A DNA stretch of 55,459 bases, from contig VGRY01000021.1 of NCBI GenBank assembly GCA_016875195.1, positions 1 through 55,459 of the forward strand, given 5' to 3'. The stretch comes from Deltaproteobacteria bacterium (GTDB taxonomy: Bacteria; Desulfobacterota; BSN033; UBA1163). The first letter of the stretch is position 1; every line of letters begins with the position of its first letter. Of the stretch, positions 33,656-43,788 are shown piece by piece. The translations under genes and the position numbers were made by a program. Below the pieces are notes generated by a model, which did not search any database, was not told the origin of the DNA, and saw nothing but the letters and a program-made list of their open reading frames with translations.

Positions 33656-33912
33656 TCAGAATACCTGTTGTCGCGCATCTTTCTGATAACCTCTGTCGAG
33701 TCAAATTTCTCCTTCCAGTTCAAGGAGCGGAGTGTTTCAAAGGCTTCTCGGACCCGAGGATTCTCAATGGGATTTTTGGGTCGTTTCCCTCCGCGGAAAT
33801 ATTCTCTAAGGGCTTCCCGGATTAGATCGCTCCGGGTACGATGCTCAGCTTGGGCTGCTTTGTCAATTTCGGATAAAAATCCTTCAGGCAACGATATCAT
33901 GACTTTAGCCAT
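33652..33912 (-). CDS. Ribbon-helix-helix antitoxin paired with the PIN toxin
   Basis: 86 residues, minus strand, starting with a ribbon-helix-helix domain (MAKVMISLPEGFLSEIDKAA then TRSDLIREALREYFRGG). The C-terminal part (about 45-86) would bind the toxin. AGGTAAAAG lies before the ATG. Antitoxin-first order and the four-base overlap are typical of vapBC loci. Confidence 0.82.
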   Translation of the reverse strand: MAKVMISLPEGFLSEIDKAAQAEHRTRSDLIREALREYFRGGKRPKNPIENPRVREAFETLRSLNWKEKFDSTEVIRKMRDNRYSE

Positions 33913-34116
33913 CTTCTTTTACCTCCAACAGAATAATAGCAAAGAGGATATAATTTGTCAATAAACTTTATAGACTTTTTATGGTTGGATGAGAGAACTA
34001 ATTTGCTCAAGAGGGATAATCATGTAAGCCATTTTTGTCTTTGGGAAGAAAGTGGGAAGAGGGGAGGGCGCCTTTAGATGAGTTGCCCTCCCCGGGTGAT
34101 AAAGAGGTTCCGATAT

Positions 34117-35100
34117 CTATTTGAGGGTTTCTAATTTTTTCCGGGCGATGTCAGCCTGTTCGGATTGAGGGTACCGGTCGGTCACACGCTTGAGGAGGTT
34201 TCTGCCATTCGTCTTATCTCCGAGTTCTAAAAAGGCAAGACCCTGTTTGAGCAGGGCCGCGGAAACCTTGTCCCCTTCGGGGTACTTGACGATTACCTTT
34301 TCGTATTCAAGGATGGCCTTTTCATAATCTCTTTTCTGAAAGTAGGTTTCACCAATACAGAACTGAGCGTTATCCGAGAGCTCCATGTTGGGATAGGTTT
34401 TGAGAAAGGCTTCAAATTTTCTCCGGCTTCCATCCAGATCTCCCCTCTGGAATGTCTCATAGGCATCCCTGTAGAGATTTCCTGCGGTGGTAGAGACCGT
34501 TTTCGGCTCAACCGGAGGCTCTTTCGGCGGGGGCGGTTTTTCCACCTCGGACAGCTTCGCCATTTTTGTGTCCAAACCCTTGAGACGGTCTTCCATTGCC
34601 CTCAGGCGTTCATCAACGGACCGACTCTTATCTTCAAAAGATCGATTCTTCTCTTCAAAAGACCGGTTCTTCTCATCAAAGGCCTTTCCTTTTTCTTCCA
34701 GAATTCTTAGCCGGACCTCAACCTCCTGTTTTGTCCTGGCAATCTCCTTGGAGGGAGTTTTGCTCAACTCCTTATACTCATCCACACCTGTGGAGAGGTT
34801 CCGAATCTCAGATTGAAGCGTCTCGATGCGAAGGAGGAGGTCAGCTCTGGTCTTCTGGTTTTCTGCTTGCATGGAGGAGTGATTTATTTCAGTCTCCTTT
34901 TTAAAGGCGGTCAATTCCGCTCGGAGGGCTTCAATCTCTTTTTTAACCGGCTCCCTCTCTTTTTGGACCTGGCTCATCTGTGAATTGAGCCTCTGGATAT
35001 CCTTATCAAGAATCTGGACATCGCCCGAGGTGGCGCAACCATACATCAACAACATCACCCCGAGGAGGATACCCCATCTCTTAAGATTACCCTTTTTCAT
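34117..35100 (-). CDS. cpoB: CpoB/YbgF-type Tol-Pal system lipoprotein
   Basis: 327 residues, minus strand. A lipoprotein signal (ILLGVMLLMYGCATSG; lipobox cysteine at about 22) is followed by a long coiled coil to about residue 185. It includes a striking near-repeat of short FEEKNRS/FEDKSRS-type units and a proline linker (PPPPKEPPVEP). The C-terminal ~125 residues are TPR repeats (LYRDAYETFQRGDLDGSRRK, FCIGETYFQKRDYEKAILEY). CpoB links outer-membrane constriction by Tol-Pal with peptidoglycan synthesis. It is last in the tol cluster, 150 bases after pal. The coiled coil is longer than in the E. coli protein. Confidence 0.85.
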   Translation of the reverse strand: MKKGNLKRWGILLGVMLLMYGCATSGDVQILDKDIQRLNSQMSQVQKEREPVKKEIEALRAELTAFKKETEINHSSMQAENQKTRADLLLRIETLQSEIRNLSTGVDEYKELSKTPSKEIARTKQEVEVRLRILEEKGKAFDEKNRSFEEKNRSFEDKSRSVDERLRAMEDRLKGLDTKMAKLSEVEKPPPPKEPPVEPKTVSTTAGNLYRDAYETFQRGDLDGSRRKFEAFLKTYPNMELSDNAQFCIGETYFQKRDYEKAILEYEKVIVKYPEGDKVSAALLKQGLAFLELGDKTNGRNLLKRVTDRYPQSEQADIARKKLETLK

Positions 35101-35250
35101 ATCGGTTCTCCTTCTGAGAGATTTCTGAAAAAGTCCAGAACTCTCTGATTACACCGATTGAGGATTGATTACACAGATTATAAATGTATTGATCAATAAA
35201 GGACAATCTGTGAAATCAGAGGGCAAAGTATCGTTTTTTAAAGCCCTCTC

Positions 35251-35877
35251 CTATTTCGCCGTGATCAAGAAATTAGCCCTCCGGTTTTTCGCCCAGGCGT
35301 CTTCATTGTGAGCGGGGTCGAGGGGCTTCTCCTCACCATAACTGATCGTGGAGATCCGGTCTGCTGCGATTCCAAGAGAATTCAGATATTTTTTAGTGCT
35401 GTTTGCCCTTCTCTCTCCGAGGGCGAGGTTATATTCATTGGTTCCTCTCTCATCGCAGTGACCTTCTATCTGGATCTTCACATTGGGATATTTTTTTAAG
35501 AAGGCTGAATTTGCTTTCAAGATTTCGGCATCGGCAGGGCGGATATCATATTTATCAAAGTCGAAATGGACAGACTTGAGGAGACTGCTTTCATAGACTA
35601 CTCCCTCAACGCCGGGAGTTGTCTTGGCCTGGAGGCTCCTTTCCAATTCCCTTTTGGTGGCTTCTTCCCTTAACCTTGATTCCTCCTTTGCCTTCTCTTC
35701 TGCTATTCTCCTGGCTTCCCTCTCCTTCTCCTCCTTGGCCTTCCGTTCAGCTTCGACTCTTGCCGCCTCTTTGGTCGAAGGTTCATCCTTTACCACTGTT
35801 TTTTTGGGGCAGCCCATCAGGATTAAGCCCATACAGAGTATGAAAATGATTGAGACAATATAGCTTTTTCTCTTCAT
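35251..35877 (-). CDS. pal: Peptidoglycan-associated lipoprotein Pal (OmpA-like C-terminus)
   Basis: 208 residues, minus strand. The signal ends at the lipobox LMGC (about residue 23). Residues 30-90 are a highly charged helix (KEEKEREARRIAEEKAKEES), longer than usual. The OmpA-like domain includes VHFDFDKYDIRPADAEILKA, KIQIEGHCDERGTNEYNLAL and GERRANSTKKYLNSLGI, ending with NRRANFLI. Pal anchors the outer membrane to peptidoglycan and pairs with TolB. Gene order tolB-pal-cpoB is the standard one. Confidence 0.92.
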   Translation of the reverse strand: MKRKSYIVSIIFILCMGLILMGCPKKTVVKDEPSTKEAARVEAERKAKEEKEREARRIAEEKAKEESRLREEATKRELERSLQAKTTPGVEGVVYESSLLKSVHFDFDKYDIRPADAEILKANSAFLKKYPNVKIQIEGHCDERGTNEYNLALGERRANSTKKYLNSLGIAADRISTISYGEEKPLDPAHNEDAWAKNRRANFLITAK

Positions 35878-35925
35878 GATTAGCCTCCTCTCTTTACCCC
35901 GTCAGAAAGCCCCGTTGCTTGTAGC

Positions 35926-36047
35926 GGGGATGATTTAATGTCCTTTTGATCGACCATGGGGTTTGAAGCCCCATGGGAGCCCCGTAAGAGACCGAAGGTC
36001 TTACAGGGTGAGCCATCCCGTTGGAAAGACGAAGATTTCTAACGGGG
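35926..36047. repeat. Hairpin cluster between tolB and pal
   Basis: Contains CCATGGGG-TTTGAAG-CCCCATGG and GAGACCGAAGGTCTTA near 35955-36005, and CCGTTGGAAA-TTTCTAACGG at 36019-36047, a variant of the hairpin after tctA (17983-18011). These may stabilise or attenuate the tol transcript; no T-run is present. Confidence 0.5.
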
Positions 36048-36074
36048 TTTACCGTTTTGTAAAATAGATCGTTA

Positions 36075-37376
36075 TTAAAAGCGCTTGGACCAGGCCGGGC
36101 TTGATTCACCTCCTTTCGATGTCGTGAGTGGCCTCTGGTTCAATCCATTGGCGTTCATGATAAAGATTCTCGATCCCCCTAACCGGGTTGAGCTGAAAGC
36201 GATGTAACGGCCATCCGGCGACCAAGCAGGACTTTCATTGTTGCTGCCGTTAGGGCTCAATTTTCTAAGTCCGGACCCATCGGCTCCGATGGTGAAGATA
36301 TGAAATTCGCCTCCGACTCTTCCGCAGAAGGCGATCCGGTCTCCCTTGGGCGACCAGGAGGGGCTGGTATTATAGTTTCCCTCAAACGTGAGGCGGCGGA
36401 CATTGGAGCCATCGGCAGACATGATGTAGATTTGAGGGGAGCCCGAACGGTCGGAAGAAAAAACAATCCGTTGACCATCGGGTGACCACCTCGGTGTGGA
36501 TTCATTTCCATGTCCACTGGTGAGCTTCCTCGGATTTTCCCCTTTGGCGTCAAGGAGGTGGATATCCGATTTTCCCTCCTTTCCCATCATCAAGGCAATC
36601 TGTTTTGCATCAGGCGACCAGGAAGGAGAAACGTTTAACCCCGGATAAGAAGAGAATCGCCGGATGTTCTTTCCGTCTAAGTCAATCAGGTAGAGATCCG
36701 GGTTCCGTTTAAGGTAAGAGGTAAAAGCGATTTTCTGGCCATCAGGTGTCCATGCCGGTGAGATATTGATCGACTGATTCTGGGTGAGAGGCTTTATATT
36801 GGCGCCATCGAAATCAGCGACAAAGATCTCTCGTCCCTCTCCCTGCCGAACCACATAGGCCATTTTCGTACTGTGAACTCCTTTTTCTCCGGTGAGATGG
36901 AGGATGGTCTCATCAGCGATCCGGTGGACCATATTTCGAAGGTTCTGGAGTTGGCCATTGTATTGGTTGCCTGTCAGGTGTTTCTGCTCCACCAGATCGA
37001 TGAGGTGAAATTTCAACGTGAGATTGAGGCCATTCTCATGGAGGGTCGCCTCTCCAGCGAGGAGGATTTCTCCGCCTGCTGAGGCCCAATCCCGCATGGA
37101 GAGAGTGGTGGGGATGCCTTCCTTCTCTTTAAGATAGGATGGAAGAAGCGAATGATCAATCACCCTGAAAAACCCGGAAATGGAGAAATCATTGGCGAGG
37201 ACTTCATAGATCTTTGCCGTGAGGGCTGGCGGAGTCTTCTCCATGGATTTCCATTTCGGAAGGACAATGGGGATCTGGGTGAAGGTGGGGTCCGTGATGT
37301 CAAGATAGACCCGCGCTTCGCCCGAGGGAATGAATATGCAAAATACGATGAGAAGGCTAATGAAATATTTGATCAT
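36075..37376 (-). CDS. tolB: Tol-Pal system beta-propeller protein TolB
   Basis: 433 residues, minus strand, with a Sec signal (FISLLIVFCIFIPSGEA). An N-terminal domain (to about residue 165) is followed by six propeller blades, each with a SPAWTPDGQKIAF-like core (also SPSWSPDAKQIALMMG, TPRWSPDGQRIVFSSDRSGS, SPAWSPDGRYIAFSSTRLGG). TolB is periplasmic and binds Pal, completing the Tol bridge. It starts four bases after the tolA-like gene ends, so the two are co-transcribed. Confidence 0.93.
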   Translation of the reverse strand: MIKYFISLLIVFCIFIPSGEARVYLDITDPTFTQIPIVLPKWKSMEKTPPALTAKIYEVLANDFSISGFFRVIDHSLLPSYLKEKEGIPTTLSMRDWASAGGEILLAGEATLHENGLNLTLKFHLIDLVEQKHLTGNQYNGQLQNLRNMVHRIADETILHLTGEKGVHSTKMAYVVRQGEGREIFVADFDGANIKPLTQNQSINISPAWTPDGQKIAFTSYLKRNPDLYLIDLDGKNIRRFSSYPGLNVSPSWSPDAKQIALMMGKEGKSDIHLLDAKGENPRKLTSGHGNESTPRWSPDGQRIVFSSDRSGSPQIYIMSADGSNVRRLTFEGNYNTSPSWSPKGDRIAFCGRVGGEFHIFTIGADGSGLRKLSPNGSNNESPAWSPDGRYIAFSSTRLGGSRIFIMNANGLNQRPLTTSKGGESSPAWSKRF

Positions 37377-37379
37377 CTC

Positions 37380-38126
37380 TTAATCCGGGTAAAAACGAAT
37401 TCCTAGTTCGAGACTTTCCTGGTTCAAATCTTTTGGGATGGGAGGCAGAGGGTCCGCCTTGATCACTGCCCGCATGGCCATCTGGTCGTATAACGCATTT
37501 CCAGATTTTTTTTCAAACCATGATTTTTGAATCCTGCCGTCCCGTTCTATTATTATGATAATAATGGCTTCCAAGTCAACCTTTTCTTTCAGGATATTTT
37601 CAGGAATGGTCCAAGACTGTTTAATCTTTGCCCAAAGGAGGCCATAGTATTCGTTCAGTTTCGACTCCCGGAGGGATGGGGAGAGTGCAGGAGGGGTCGG
37701 TTGAGGAGTGACCTGAGGAGTGACAGGGGAAGGGGGAGGGGGGACAGGAGGTGCCACTTCCCTCTTGGCCATCCGTTTCTTTATCTCGTCAAGGGCAGCT
37801 TTTTTGCGAATCTCCTCGAGTGCCTCCTGCAGACGATCGATTGATTCTTTTTCCCTCTCCTTCTTCTTTACTTTTTCAACGATGCTGTCCTTTTTTGGTT
37901 TTTCAATGGGTTTTCTCTTTTCAACCGGTTTGGGTTTTTCTTCCTTGGCGACGGGTGGTACAGGAGCGGGAAGGACTTGGGGTTCAGGGATGGAAACAGG
38001 CATCAGGGTCACCGTATAAACCATGGGGCGGGCTTGAATCAGGTTGGGCCAGGGATTGAGGCTAAACAGAATAGCCACAATCAGATGGAAGAGAATGGAA
38101 ATCCCCAGAGTGATCAGCCAGGACAT
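37380..38126 (-). CDS. TolA/TonB-like energy-transducing protein
   Basis: 248 residues, minus strand. One N-terminal membrane helix (LITLGISILFHLIVAILFSL), a proline-lysine-rich linker (PAPVPPVAKEEKPKPVEKRK), a charged coiled helix (REKESIDRLQEALEEIRKKA) and a C-terminal TonB/TolA-type domain (AKIKQSWTIPENILKEK, then IERDGRIQKSWFEKKSGNAL, PLPPIP). Position before tolB identifies it as the TolA functional equivalent. TolQ and TolR, which should energise it, are not next to it; a LysR gene abuts it instead. Confidence 0.85.
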   Translation of the reverse strand: MSWLITLGISILFHLIVAILFSLNPWPNLIQARPMVYTVTLMPVSIPEPQVLPAPVPPVAKEEKPKPVEKRKPIEKPKKDSIVEKVKKKEREKESIDRLQEALEEIRKKAALDEIKKRMAKREVAPPVPPPPSPVTPQVTPQPTPPALSPSLRESKLNEYYGLLWAKIKQSWTIPENILKEKVDLEAIIIIIIERDGRIQKSWFEKKSGNALYDQMAMRAVIKADPLPPIPKDLNQESLELGIRFYPD

Positions 38127-39095
38127 TTACCTGTCTTGCTCCTTCTTGCTATTTCTAAGAAATTTAAGAAATGCCATGCCAATGGGAGAAAGCGTCCTCC
38201 CCCGATGCATGACGATATAAATCTGTCGGAGGATAGGGCCCAACCCCTCCACATCGATTTTTAAAAGAACCTTCCGGTTCAACTCTTCTTCTGCGGCTTT
38301 CTTTGAAATGAAGGCAAGACCTAATCCCGCCTTCACCCCCTCCTTTAAAGAAGAAGTGCTACCCATTTCCATGACCACATGAAATTGTTTTAGGCTGCTG
38401 CCCTTTTTTCTCAATCCTTCTTCGACCGCCATCTGTGTTCCTGAACCCTCCTCACGAATGATCCAGGGTTCTTTAAGCAGAACTTCGATCCCAGCTCTTT
38501 TCTTGCGGCTGAGAAAATGGCCCGGGGAGCTGACGACGATGATTTCGTCCTCTGTGTATGTTTCATAATGGAGAGCGTGATGATTCAGCTTTGCGCCTGT
38601 TACCCCGAACTCAACGATCCCTTCCAGCACATGTTGGACGATCTCCCTGGTGTCTGCAATTTTGAGGGAGATAGTAAACTGGGGATGCTCCTTTTTAAAA
38701 TCGCCCATCAATCTGGGCAGGAGATATTCTCCGGGGATGGTGCTTGCTCCCAGAGAAAGCTCACCCCTGATTCCCTTAGAAAATTCACTGAGGGCATTGA
38801 TCAGCTCTTTCCGAGAGGTGAGAATGTTAAGGGCAAACCGATAAAAAATCTCTCCTGCTTTTGTTAAACGGACTTCTCTCCCGGTTCGGTCGAAGAGACG
38901 GAGCGACAAAGATTTTTCCAGGGCGAGGATGTGACCGCTTACCGTAGGCTGAGTGAGAAAGAGGTCTTCTGCCGCCTTTGAAAAACTTTTTAAAGTGGCA
39001 ACTCGACAAAATGTTTCGAGATGTCGAAAATCGATAGGTAATTCTCTCGCTTCCACTTTGGACAAAATATTAATTCCCTTTGAGTTTAATTGCAA
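38127..39095 (-). CDS. LysR-family transcriptional regulator (CysB/selenium-metabolism-like)
   Basis: 322 residues, minus strand. The N-terminal winged helix is clear (FRHLETFCRVATLKSFSKAA, then FLTQPTVSGHILALEKSLSL, LFDRTGREVRLTKAGEIFY), followed by a substrate-binding fold (GELSLGASTIPGEYLLPRLM, GLGLAFISKKAAEEEL). The true start may be a TTG about ten codons inside (before SKVEAREL), since AAAGGGA precedes it. It ends on the base before the TolA-like gene starts, so it belongs to the tol transcript. The subgroup resembles regulators seen near selenium and sulfur genes; the effector is unknown. Confidence 0.85.
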   Translation of the reverse strand: MQLNSKGINILSKVEARELPIDFRHLETFCRVATLKSFSKAAEDLFLTQPTVSGHILALEKSLSLRLFDRTGREVRLTKAGEIFYRFALNILTSRKELINALSEFSKGIRGELSLGASTIPGEYLLPRLMGDFKKEHPQFTISLKIADTREIVQHVLEGIVEFGVTGAKLNHHALHYETYTEDEIIVVSSPGHFLSRKKRAGIEVLLKEPWIIREEGSGTQMAVEEGLRKKGSSLKQFHVVMEMGSTSSLKEGVKAGLGLAFISKKAAEEELNRKVLLKIDVEGLGPILRQIYIVMHRGRTLSPIGMAFLKFLRNSKKEQDR

Positions 39096-39241
39096 GGAAA
39101 AAATTTATATTCCAGCTATAGAATTCAATAGTTCCAACGGTTTCTCTATTTTCGTTCCTGTTTTTCAACCGTATCCTGTTAGATAGACAATAGAAATTGA
39201 AAAAAGTTCATGTGAGTTTGAATGAAAGTGGGGCAGGGAAT

Positions 39242-39278
39242 AAAAAAACGGCTTGGAACAACTTCCAAGCCGTTTTTG
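39242..39278 (-). terminator. Intrinsic terminator downstream of groEL
   Basis: CGGCTTGGAA-CAAC-TTCCAAGCCG (39249-39272), perfect 10-bp stem, flanked by A7 on the left and T5 on the right. The A-run (39242-39248) reads as the U-tract for groEL; the T5 would also stop plus-strand transcripts. Confidence 0.9.
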
Positions 39279-39300
39279 TGTTCGATTGATCTTCTGATTC

Positions 39301-40971
<1,671 letters not shown>

Positions 40972-40989
40972 TTAAATTGGGTTTCGCAA

Positions 40990-41283
40990 CTATTTTCCTT
41001 CAATGATTCCTAAAATGTCTTCTTCTCGCATAATGAGATGTTCTACACCATCGATCTTCACCTCAGTGCCCGAGTATTTTCCGAAGAGGATCTTGTCTCC
41101 AACCTTCACATCGAGAGGGATGACCTTCCCTTCGTCCGTGACTTTTCCTTTTCCAACAGCGACGACTTTCCCTTCCTGTGGCTTCTCTTTTGCCGAATCA
41201 GGGATGATAATTCCACCTTTTGTTTTCTCTTCTTCCTCCAGTCTTTTTACGATAACTCTGTCCTGCAATGGCCTAATCTTCAT
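40990..41283 (-). CDS. groS: Co-chaperonin GroES (10 kDa)
   Basis: 97 residues, minus strand, AGGAGAAG before the ATG. Standard features: [20 protein letters not shown], the mobile loop [20 protein letters not shown], and [19 protein letters not shown]. It caps the GroEL ring. No CIRCE element (TTAGCACTC inverted repeat) was seen upstream, so HrcA control is not evident. Confidence 0.97.
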   Translation of the reverse strand: MKIRPLQDRVIVKRLEEEEKTKGGIIIPDSAKEKPQEGKVVAVGKGKVTDEGKVIPLDVKVGDKILFGKYSGTEVKIDGVEHLIMREEDILGIIEGK

Positions 41284-41467
41284 TTCTTACTTCTCCTTTC
41301 TTAGAAATTTCTGGGAATAGGTACCTTTTTAGAATTTAAAAAGGATTTTATATAGACGATTTAAATCATCACCTCCTTAAAAGTGTTTAAAAATCAGATA
41401 GTTAACGATTATCCTTCTTTGGATTCAGAGGATATTCAGAAGATCGAATAAACATCGAGTTTTCAAA

Positions 41468-41496
41468 TAGTTAATCATCTAATGGGCGATTGTCAA
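41468..41496 (-). promoter_or_regulatory. Candidate groESL promoter
   Basis: On the minus strand TTGACA (41496-41491), 17 bases, then TAACTA (41473-41468). It lies about 190 bases before the groES start, leaving a long AT-rich leader. Looks like a housekeeping promoter rather than a heat-shock sigma32 one. Confidence 0.5.
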
Positions 41497-41559
41497 GGTA
41501 AGAGGCGAAATTTTTTTTGTTCAACCAGAAATTTTTCAGGGGGATTTAACGTCTAAATA

Positions 41560-41588
41560 TTGAAAATTCCGGAATGATTCGACATAAT
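41560..41588 (+). promoter_or_regulatory. Promoter of the propeller-DUF362-polyferredoxin operon
   Basis: TTGAAA (41560-41565), exactly 17 bases, CATAAT (41583-41588), 30 bases before the ATG of the propeller gene. It is divergent from the groESL promoter in the 335-base gap. Confidence 0.6.
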
Positions 41589-41618
41589 TTAATAATACTT
41601 TACACGGAAGGGGAAAAA

Positions 41619-42671
41619 ATGAAACGTCTTTTCTTAGTCTCCAGCCTATTTTTTCTTGTTTTTTCTTTCCTCTTGGTGACGCCTGCCATGTCGGGTCCGT
41701 TAAAGAGACCCCTTTCCTTCCAGCATATTACGCAGAAAGACGGACTATCGAGCGACATGGTGTTTGCGATTGCCGTTCAGGGAGAAGCAGTCTGGTTCGG
41801 GATCTATGAAGGCGGGGCGACCCTCTACGACAAAACAAAAAAGACTTATAAGCATTACACGACCAAAGGGGAGCCCATTGTCAAAGTGGACGATGGGGAT
41901 AGCATCCGGTGGAAGAACCACCTCGCCTATAATCATGTATCCGTGATCACCCCGGATAACGACCGTCTCTGGTTTGGCACCTATTTTTACGGATTTGGCG
42001 GGGGAGGGATATCCTACTACTCTGCTGCAAGAAGCCCCCAGTGGAAGACGTTTAACACCAACGACGGTCGGGCCAAAAAGGTTAACGCGATCGCTGTGGA
42101 TGGAGAATCTCTCTGGGTAGGTTCCGAGAAAGGGCTTTCCCTGCTCGATAAGAAAACAGATGGGTGGAAGCAATTCTTCTCGACTAGAGATGGCCTCTCT
42201 GGAAATTTCGTCAACTCCCTTCTGGTTGAACCTGATTTCATCTGGATGGCCACGAGCAGTGGGATCAGCCGACTTCAGAAGGCAAAGAGGGGCTGGAAAA
42301 ACTACTCGTCGAAAGAAGGATTAACAGAGATCGAGATCAAAGCCCTGGCGAAGGTTGGCCAGAAGATATGGGCAGGTGGAATTGGAGGCAGTCTCTTTGA
42401 ATATGATTCTGCTTCAGACCAATGGAAGAGGTTCGAGTCAACCGATTCCCTAAAGAATGGTGGAATCCAATCCATAGTCGTCACGACAGAGAAGGCGATT
42501 ATTTGCAGGGATAGCGGAGTGAGCCTTTACGACTTGCCAAGCAGACAGTGGGAAGCTCTGACCACCGCGGATGGGCTTCTAAGCAATAATGTCTTTTATG
42601 CGGCAGAGGATAAGAACAGCATCTGGTTCGGAACAGATAAAGGAGCTTCAAGGTTGATCATCAATCCCTAG
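41619..42671 (+). CDS. Exported two-component-regulator-type beta-propeller protein
   Basis: 350 residues from the ATG at 41619 (AAGGGGAAAA upstream). A Sec signal peptide (LVSSLFFLVFSFLLVTPAMS) precedes repeated blades of the regulator-propeller kind, each with an IWFGT or LWVGSEKGLSLLDKKTDGWK pattern and a DGLSGNFVNSLLVEPDFIWM linker. Such propellers often form sensor parts of hybrid kinases; here it stands alone in the periplasm. Two redox genes follow, so it may be an assembly or sensing factor for them. Confidence 0.75.
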   Translation: MKRLFLVSSLFFLVFSFLLVTPAMSGPLKRPLSFQHITQKDGLSSDMVFAIAVQGEAVWFGIYEGGATLYDKTKKTYKHYTTKGEPIVKVDDGDSIRWKNHLAYNHVSVITPDNDRLWFGTYFYGFGGGGISYYSAARSPQWKTFNTNDGRAKKVNAIAVDGESLWVGSEKGLSLLDKKTDGWKQFFSTRDGLSGNFVNSLLVEPDFIWMATSSGISRLQKAKRGWKNYSSKEGLTEIEIKALAKVGQKIWAGGIGGSLFEYDSASDQWKRFESTDSLKNGGIQSIVVTTEKAIICRDSGVSLYDLPSRQWEALTTADGLLSNNVFYAAEDKNSIWFGTDKGASRLIINP

Positions 42672-42684
42672 CTAGGGATAGTCA

Positions 42685-42822
42685 GAAAAATTCGAAATCC
42701 GAATATCGAAATCCGAAACAAATTCGAATTTTCAAAATTCAAACCTTTTTGTTTCGAGCATTTAAATTTTGGCCATTTGAGATTGTTTCGAATTTCGGAT
42801 TTCGTGCTTCGGATTTAAGAGA
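42685..42822. repeat. AT-rich inverted repeat of CGAAATCCGAA units
   Basis: Left arm has several units of TTCGAAATCCGAA and right arm the complement (TTTCGAATTTCGGATTTCG, then GTGCTTCGGATTT), with a short AT-rich centre. It can fold into one long hairpin and lies between the propeller gene and the DUF362 gene of the same operon. Confidence 0.65.
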
Positions 42823-42837
42823 AAAGAAGGAGGCATC

Positions 42838-43788
42838 ATGGATCATTCCCCAAAGCAGAAATTGACCCGAAGGCAGTTCATCAAAGGAGCGGCGGCTGCC
42901 GTGACATTACCTCATCTGCTTCCAGAAAAATTCTTTTATGGAAGCCTGGCACATGCCTCTAGTGAAGCGGACCTGGTGATTGCGAAAACAGGATCTCCAA
43001 CGAAACTACTCCAGGCTGCTATGACTCCCCTGGGAGGGATGAGCCGCTTTGTGAAAAAGGGGCAGAGGGTAGTGATTAAGGCAAATATTGCGTGGGCGAG
43101 AACACCCGAACAAGCCTGCACCAACAACCCGGAGCTTCTCTCTGCACTGATCAAAATGTGCTATGAAGCAGGGGCAAAGCGGGTCGCTGTGTGGGATCAT
43201 ACCTGCGATAATTACCAGTTCTGTTTTTCAAGATCAGGACTTAAAGAAGCCGGCCAAAAGGCAGGGGCAGATGTTCTCTCCGGCCATGGAAGGAATGTCT
43301 ATAAACAGATCGAAATTCCAAAAGGGAAGAAACTGAAGTCTGCTGAAGTGCTCCGAGACGTCCTGGAGTCAGATGTCTTCATCAATTTTCCTATCCCAAA
43401 ACATCACTTTGCAACGGAACTCACCCTCGGGATGAAGAACTTCATCGGGATCGTCTGGGATATGGAGCTATTGCATAAGATTGATCTTCATCAATGCATT
43501 GCCGATATCAATACGCTCCGGAAGCCGGACTTGGTTGTGATGGATGCCATCCGCATCCTCACGACCAATGGGCCAAAGGGACCCGGGAAGACAGAGGATA
43601 TCGGCGAGGTGATTGCTTCGACAGATATCGTCGCTGCTGATGCTTATGCTGCTGCCTTCTTTAAGCATCCGAAAACAGGAAAACCATTCAAGCCTGAAGA
43701 GATCAGGTTTGTCAAACATGCTTACGACTTAGGACTTGGCGAAATCGATCTCTCAAAAGTTCGAGTCAAGAAAGTCAGTGCGACATGA
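42838..43788 (+). CDS. Tat-exported DUF362 protein
   Basis: 316 residues. A twin-arginine signal (TRRQFIKGAAAAVTLPHL, residues 10-27) is followed by the DUF362 fold: KGQRVVIKANIAWARTPEQA, then LSALIKMCYEAGAKRVAVWD, NFPIPKHHFATELTLGMKNF and MDAIRILTTNGPKGPG. DUF362 proteins are of uncertain function and usually travel with Fe-S proteins, as here. The next gene starts inside its stop codon (ATGA overlap), indicating coupled translation. It probably folds with a cofactor in the cytoplasm before export. Confidence 0.85.
   Translation: MDHSPKQKLTRRQFIKGAAAAVTLPHLLPEKFFYGSLAHASSEADLVIAKTGSPTKLLQAAMTPLGGMSRFVKKGQRVVIKANIAWARTPEQACTNNPELLSALIKMCYEAGAKRVAVWDHTCDNYQFCFSRSGLKEAGQKAGADVLSGHGRNVYKQIEIPKGKKLKSAEVLRDVLESDVFINFPIPKHHFATELTLGMKNFIGIVWDMELLHKIDLHQCIADINTLRKPDLVVMDAIRILTTNGPKGPGKTEDIGEVIASTDIVAADAYAAAFFKHPKTGKPFKPEEIRFVKHAYDLGLGEIDLSKVRVKKVSAT

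Noticed and set aside
41284..41500. CIRCE operator for groESL
   Set aside because: Looked for TTAGCACTC-N9-GAGTGCTAA and found no match.
42685..42822. Possible CRISPR-like array because of repeated CGAAATCCGAA units
   Set aside because: Units are not evenly spaced, there are no unique spacers and arms are inverted; it is a palindromic repeat.
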